A stretch of DNA of 64,000 nt from Chelydra serpentina (taxonomy: Eukaryota > Chordata > Testudines > Chelydridae): NCBI GenBank assembly GCA_037349315.1, contig JBAIAC010000026.1:4216001-4280000 (forward strand), written 5' to 3'. The position numbers and the translations under genes are program-made. A model generated the notes under the pieces. That model saw nothing but the letters and a program-made list of their open reading frames with translations, ran no database searches and had not been told where the DNA came from. Within the stretch, counting starts at the first letter, position 1; each line of letters begins with the position of its first letter. Shown here piece after piece: positions 58,045-64,000 of the stretch.

Positions 58045-60382
58045 ACCCTATAATTCTGCTTCATTCTTGCAGGACCTCTTCTCTCCTCCCAGACACTTTC
58101 AGACAAGGATGGGCTAAGAGACCTTCAGCTCCTTTCTTCTCTCTAGCCATTCCCACCTCTCTCCCTCACTTTCCCTTGTCTCCTTCAGATTCTCTCTTGT
58201 CCCTCTCTTCCTTTCTACCCCACTCCCTGTAGCAGAGGACACCACCACCACCTGCAAACTAGCCATATTACAGCATCCTCAACAAGATAAGCAGCATGAG
58301 AATGAACTGAAGTGACCCAACCCCACATGAACACATCTGATCCTGCACGGGGAACTGACACAGTGCAGGGGTGATCAGACTGCAGGATTTTCCTGCTTGA
58401 ATCATTTGTTTTACAAGCCAGGGAACGAGAATTGACTCATTTAAAACACACACAGGCAGTTTCCCTGCCCTGATTCTCTGCCTCATCTTTCCTTTATCTG
58501 TAGCCTCATATCTTAACATACTCTTGGGATTTAAGTAAGCATAGACACGTCTCAGATAAACGATACAGTAGTAATTTGCAAGGGCCATACATGACACTCA
58601 ACCGGGAAATGCACCTGCTGCCTCTGCAAAGGGAGGGAGAGGCTTGGGCTGCACAGAGAAGAAGGAAATGTGAACGATTCACAGTGGCAGGTGTAACAAA
58701 GGCCAGGCCCCTCCTGTGACTCGTTCAGAGAAGGATCTTAACAGTCCCACAGGGGAAAAGATTCTGTCTGGCTATGAACTGGTGACAAAGTTTGTAAGTT
58801 ACAAGTAGCATGGCAGCAAAAGAGCTCAATGCAGGAAAAACCAGTTTCCAATCAGCTGTTCTGCTGGTTTAACAATCAAAGCAGGAGGATATTATTCAAG
58901 AGAAATGAATTATGCTGTTTAAAGCAGCATGACCAACTCTAGTCAGATGCTCATAGCTGCTGCCAACAGGCACTACAGAAACGCCAACTTGAATGCAAAG
59001 CATAAATCTCTTCTCCCCCGCCCCACCCAAGTTTGGGGACATTGAGAAATGAGTCTCATTATCATTATCAGGCTGTTTCTGTAGATAAAGTGGCACAAGG
59101 CAAGCGTTTGAGTGATGAGCGCGAAGGTCTCTGATGGTCACTGACGCAGAGCCCAAATGTTTTTGGTGCAAATCCAGAGATGTATTTACCTACTAGAATG
59201 TACATAACACAGGGAAGCAGTGCCAACAGGACACAGCACAGAGGAAAGCAAAGAGAAGAATACCCACGTAATACAATCTGTACAGCTGGACTGCCAGGTA
59301 AGGACAAACATTAGCTTTCCCCTCTGCCATCCCAACTGTGATCAATGAACAGCCAAACGTTAAACAGAAGGGGCACAACAATTTGACAGCCTAGGACTCT
59401 GGGTACAGAGCCTATGCCAGCATGCACAGGAAAACTAAGCCCTCTGGGAGAGTCTGAACACTCCTGAATCCACATCTAGAAATGGATAGCTACAGTCTCG
59501 AGGCACAGGGAGACTCGGAGAGGGACCCAAGCCGAGTACAGCCCTGCCTTCTGCACAATCAGATTCCTGACAGCCAGAGCCAAGAAAAGCACCTGTGCAT
59601 TGGATGGGAAAACCACAGGGCACATGTGAAAGCCCCCATTTCAGCAGCTGCAGAGAAGGGCTCCTCATATGAATAGAGGAGTCTTGTATTAACAGAACAA
59701 GCTCCTGTGTTGCATTATGCAGATTTATGCTCAGCTAAACACGGGAAACACGTTTTCCCTTTTTTATATAAACCCCCCCGATTCCGAGCAAGGCTGGATT
59801 GCAGCGTCATGTTACACAAGCCCCATACAAGCCATCAGGGGCTAAATATACCCTGTGAGCCTGCTACTCCAGTGGATCACTTGGGCTGGCAGAACAGCAG
59901 GAACCGCCACCCTGCTAGGAAAGCTACAGAAATAACTCGCAGCTTGTTCAGAACAAAACGTCCCAGCCACTTAGAGCCTGGAAAACGAACCCCCCACACT
60001 GGGAGCTCTCTGCTTGGTTCTGCTCCTCGACTTCCAATTTTTACTTCCCATTAAACAGGGACCGTTGAGTTGTTTAGGCGCCGACTCACATGTGCATATA
60101 AAAATCACTAGTCCACTGGCAAGAAAAATGACAGAGGTTACCAGCCCCAGAACATCCCTCATCTTGAATGTGTAGCTGCTGCCCCTCACACTAACTCTTA
60201 GCAGCCTTGCATGCACGTTAACAGGAGAGAACCCTGCAGCACCCCTTAGCATCCTCTCTGGGGAGATAAGCAATTGTCCAATACTGCTTCCAGCTTCTCT
60301 CCAGTAGAAAAGCAGAGAGCCACTCAATCATGTAGATACTCTAGTGCTAGACCCTGCCTAAGACGGACTCCGTCTACAGGGT

Positions 60383-60659
60383 TAATCATAGAATCTCAGG
60401 GTTGGAAGGAACCTTAGGAGGTCATCTAGTCCAACCCCCTGCTCAAAGCAGGACCAATCCCCAACTCAAACTTCATTGCACCATGACCCCCTCTGACAAC
60501 AAAGTTACTACATGACCCCAGGGGAGGGGGGCGGGGGAAGAGCCTGAGCCCCTCTGCCCTGGGTGGAGGGGAGAGGGGGCCACAGCCTGAGCCTCGCTGC
60601 CCCAGGTGGGGTCCCAACCCACACTTTGAGAACCTCAGTTTGAGAACTGCTGGGTCTCT
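60383..60659. mobile_element. CR1 3' fragment joined to a hAT-like right end
   Basis: 60383-60466 is a CR1 3' fragment on minus (ATAGAATCTCAGGGTTGGAA, CTGCTCAAAGCAGGACC). It runs into 60467-60652, which ends ACACTTTGAGAACC, CAGTTTGAGAACTGCTG, a CAGTGGTTCTCAAACT-type hAT end. No TSD fixed. The CR1 may have inserted in and truncated an older hAT. Confidence 0.65.
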
Positions 60660-61735
60660 ATCACTTCTAGAGTCTGCAGACATGTCGACATTTCAGGGGT
60701 ATCAGTATCAAAAGGCAGATCTACAGAAACAACATGGCTATTTGGTCTTAATCCATCATCAAGAGAAGGTGGACTACTGAAATCAGAGCAACTTCCGACC
60801 ACAGCATCAAATCCACCATCTCTGGGCCCAGACCCTTAGATCCCTTCCTCTTCCAAAAAAAATGATTTGTGCAGCTCCTTCTCCAACCACTAGGGCTGAC
60901 TTGGAGTCTGTTCCAAATTCAAGCCACCCATGAATCACGATGCAAGGAAATTAAATACAAATGCTCAAAGAAACAGTTAAAAGGCTTTAAGGAACAAAAC
61001 TAAGTGGCTGTTCTTCCAACCACTGTTCATGTGCAGCTCTAATTTCCAACTCCTACTTCAGAGAAGTGAGAGCTAGCAGGATTACTTGGCTTGTAAATAT
61101 CCTGCTAACATTTTAAACAGCATCCATAACAACCACCTTGCTACGCAATTGAATTTCAAAGCCCTGGTAATTTACGTGTTTACCAGATGATTTGGTTTTC
61201 CACTTGCCTGAGTCACTTGGCCTTTGAGAATAGGTGACAGAATGAACTCTCCACCTTGTTCAAACAAGTTCAACCAAAACAGCGCAACTCTAGATCCACA
61301 GGAATGTCCAGGCTCTGCCCAGTTCCCTCAGGCACATGGTGTAACAGCTACAACTAACACAGGGACTGCCCGAACCACCAGCAGGTGTCTTCTCCCCAGA
61401 TAGGGATTTACAGCTCGAAGTACAGGCTTATTCAGGGTATTAAAACTATGCTCCGCAGATGTCTCACAGGCTAGTTCTGCTTGGCAGACGGGAATGGCCT
61501 GCATCAGCAAGACCAACAGAGGCTTGGTCTGCAGGATCATACGAACACATGGACACACTGGTAAGCGTTTGATGCTATAAACAAGGAAGAATTCTGGAAG
61601 CTGTTCATGGACCATAGCAAATAGGAGGATTCCAGAGGCACTGAGGTCATTTAGGCCTATAATAGTATGTTCTAGTCCAGAAAGAGGGTAGAGTCTATTC
61701 TTTGGCTCCCCTTCTGAAAAGAACTAATGCCTAGA

Positions 61736-61870
61736 GCTGTGGTTCCCAAAGCATGGCCCTCGGTCACATGATGCTGGCTGGCTTTTCCTATTTCTAGCTA
61801 CCAAACTACATGAAAAGCAGCTAAAAATACATTAAGTATTTCCTAGTGTTACTCTTCCATGGCAGCAATT
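61736..61870. repeat. hAT-like left end fragment
   Basis: GAGCTGTGGTTCCCAAAGCATGGCC resembles a Charlie-type left end (CAGTGGTTCCCAAA). No right end found. Confidence 0.5.
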
Positions 61871-62379
61871 GCTGTAATTGCCACATTTCTTCAGTCAACA
61901 GAGGGGAGGCAGGGAGCACGATCATAAACTAGTAGGAATGTCATTACAGGGAATTTGAGACCCCTAGAACTGAAGAATGAAGTTCATTAGCCCTACACTG
62001 TCCCCTCAGGGAAGGAGAGGGAAAAATCACATTGTACATGCACCTCAAGTTACCCCAAAAGTGATCCTGCCCGTGCCCATGAACATTCTCAAAGGCCCTG
62101 TTCCACAATAACCATGTTGCATAATTTCATCTCCATTATGGCCAAGGAGAAGAGGTCACCGATTTCCAGGACAGCATCAACTGTGCTCATACAACCACAG
62201 AACAGACTCAAGAAAGGAGTCCAACTACCCTGGTGCAAGTCTCAGTCCCAAATGAGGTGGCTTCCCCTACCCTTCTAGAACATCAGTGCCTATGCTGTAA
62301 AACTCCCCACATCCCCAAAGCTACATGGACATCCCAGAATGTGGTCTAGGGGTTAGGGGACACGGAGTCACAACTGCTA

Positions 62380-62480
62380 GGTTCTTTGCTTGGCTCTGCC
62401 ACTGACTCACTATGTGACCTTGGGAAAAGTCATCAACTCTCTGGGCCTTCATTTCCCTATCTACAAGATGGAGCCATCGC
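62380..62480 (+). repeat. MIR-like SINE
   Basis: GGCTCTGCCACTGACTCAC, TATGTGACCTTGGGAAAAGT, CTCTGGGCCTTCATTTCCCT and ATCTACAAGATGG follow the MIR core order closely. Ancient and non-coding; the overlapping plus frames at 62386-62764 are chance. Confidence 0.78.
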
Positions 62481-64000
62481 AGTGTTTGCAGGGATGGAGA
62501 GTGAGAGCTGGGTGTGTGTTAGAGGCAGGCTGGCTGGCTTCAAACATTCCCCTACAAAGCCATCCCGTAACTAGGCTGAGCGCCAGCCAACATGCCAATT
62601 CAGTTATTCAGACAGAGGAATTTCCCCATTTGCAGAATCTGCTCTCAACTGTTGGCAAATGTGTGTTTCTTCTAAAGGCTGGCGTTCTTCAGCCCAGGAC
62701 TATTTTAACAGCTCATTCTGTCCAGTCACAGAGCAATTCCAACTACCTGCTGGCAAGAGGATGACTTTCCATTATCTGATCCACTCTGACGGATGAGTTA
62801 TTAGTGCATGCACCAAACCTCAATGAGAGTGCATGCTGCTCCCTCCTCCCTTTGCTAGGTCACTCACCAGAAGGCAGGGAGAATAAAAACGTAAGTGAGA
62901 TTAGCACAAGGGGAGGAGGAAGGGGGAGAAGGAGCTCACAGGCACCAAACACCCAAGCTACACTACATCTCATTCATCAGTTCAACATAAATACATGGTC
63001 TACTTAGACATTCAAACATCTAAAGAGAAGTGGGGGCCAAAATAATCAAGGAGATGTAATCAGGGAGAGTGTAAAATTAAATTCACTTAGCTTAGTAACA
63101 CAGCAAATCTATATAGCTACCGTTGCCTAGAAGGGTTAATAGCTGTTTGCAATTCCATAGCAGGTAACGCAGTGTAGAAAATGAAAGAAAAAAAATGGAC
63201 CTGCTTGCACATTTCTAGCAAGTTAAGAGTTTGAGTAGAGAGAGTCAGGAAGGGCTGAATCACTTAGCCACTGATACTCCGACCTCAGTGGTTCAGGAGC
63301 CAAATTAGGGATCAGGCTTACCAAAAAGAGCCACAGTAGTGTAGTGTAAATTCACTGTTTCATTTACTATAGTACTATGGATTCAATCACAGAGTGTTTT
63401 AATATCCTGTGCTGCAAAGAGATGCATTAAAGAGCCACTTGCCGCTTGAGAGCCTCAGTCGGAGTATCACTGACTTAGCCCTTTAATTCTCCAACTTATT
63501 TTTGATCCTTTTAGGCCTGCTGGCAAAAGCAATACTGTCCATTGATGAGAAACTTCTGAGACCTACATATTTTAGAGGGATGGATCGAAAGCTAAGGCCC
63601 AAAACGGACTTCCTTTAAAATAGCTACAACCGTCTGAGGAGCATTCTGTATTTTAAAATTCACCATTTCAGTCGTGAGAAGTTGAAGTAAATAAAAGCCG
63701 TTATTTCTCTAGGCCCCACAATACGTGTCAAGATCTCATAATACATTTAGTCCATCAGCCAACAGTTCCCAGGGCTCTTGATATATTGTGTGTATGTACT
63801 GATGTATCCGAGTGTGCAGGACATGTGAATTTCAATAGTATCCAACAGCTGCAAGAGAAGCAATATTTACCAAATCGAAAACAAGAGAAAAGTGAAATGG
63901 GCAGATATTTACTTAATATACTACACACACTTTGCTAGAAAGTAAGGCATGCCAAATTTTAGCTAATAAATCCTCAACTAAGTCCCCCCCCGCAACTCCA

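Overview
The window looks like intronic and exonic DNA from a turtle nuclear genome, most likely a hidden-necked turtle (Cryptodira). Reasons: split protein-coding exons with GT/AG borders, CR1 LINEs of the sauropsid type, and four copies of a tRNA-derived SINE whose 3' tail matches the CR1 3' end, which is the layout of the tortoise Pol III (Cry I) SINE family. The species cannot be fixed from the sequence alone.

One protein-coding gene is supported: RANBP10 on the minus strand. Nine internal exons can be joined in one uninterrupted reading frame (44842-45009, 28151-28173, 20048-20232, 14780-14892, 11688-11796, 9984-10132, 3753-3948, 1908-2032, 374-519), about 405 residues. They cover the end of the SPRY domain, LisH, CTLH, a serine-rich linker and the first part of the CRA region. 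The 5' exons (N-terminus and start of SPRY) lie beyond 64000 and the last exons lie before position 1, so the promoter, start, stop and poly(A) site are not in the window. RANBP10 is a scaffold subunit of the CTLH (GID) E3 ubiquitin ligase. It is told apart from its paralogue RANBP9 by the LisH-exon sequence and the serine-rich linker.

The other 98 percent is intron, and much of it is transposable elements in nested stacks. 4335-7325: a CR1 with two hAT elements inside it, one carrying a further CR1 scrap in its end. 24122-24983: a hAT inside a hAT. 30812-32365: Penelope-like (PLE) remnants, one cut by a MITE. 41168-43577: a solo LTR holding a Cry I SINE, a CR1 and an inverted PLE dimer. 46270-46874: a hAT holding a TA-flanked MITE. 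47011-51000: an old CR1 broken by two large hATs, the first holding a probable solo LTR and a GC-rich core. Many boundaries are fixed by target-site duplications (TSDs) readable in the sequence.

The most unusual signal is in the PLE tails. Each carries a hammerhead-ribozyme-like core (CUGANGA, stem II, GAAA), and two of the three insertions are head-to-head inverted dimers with 11-15 bp TSDs. No protein-coding gene other than RANBP10 is supported.
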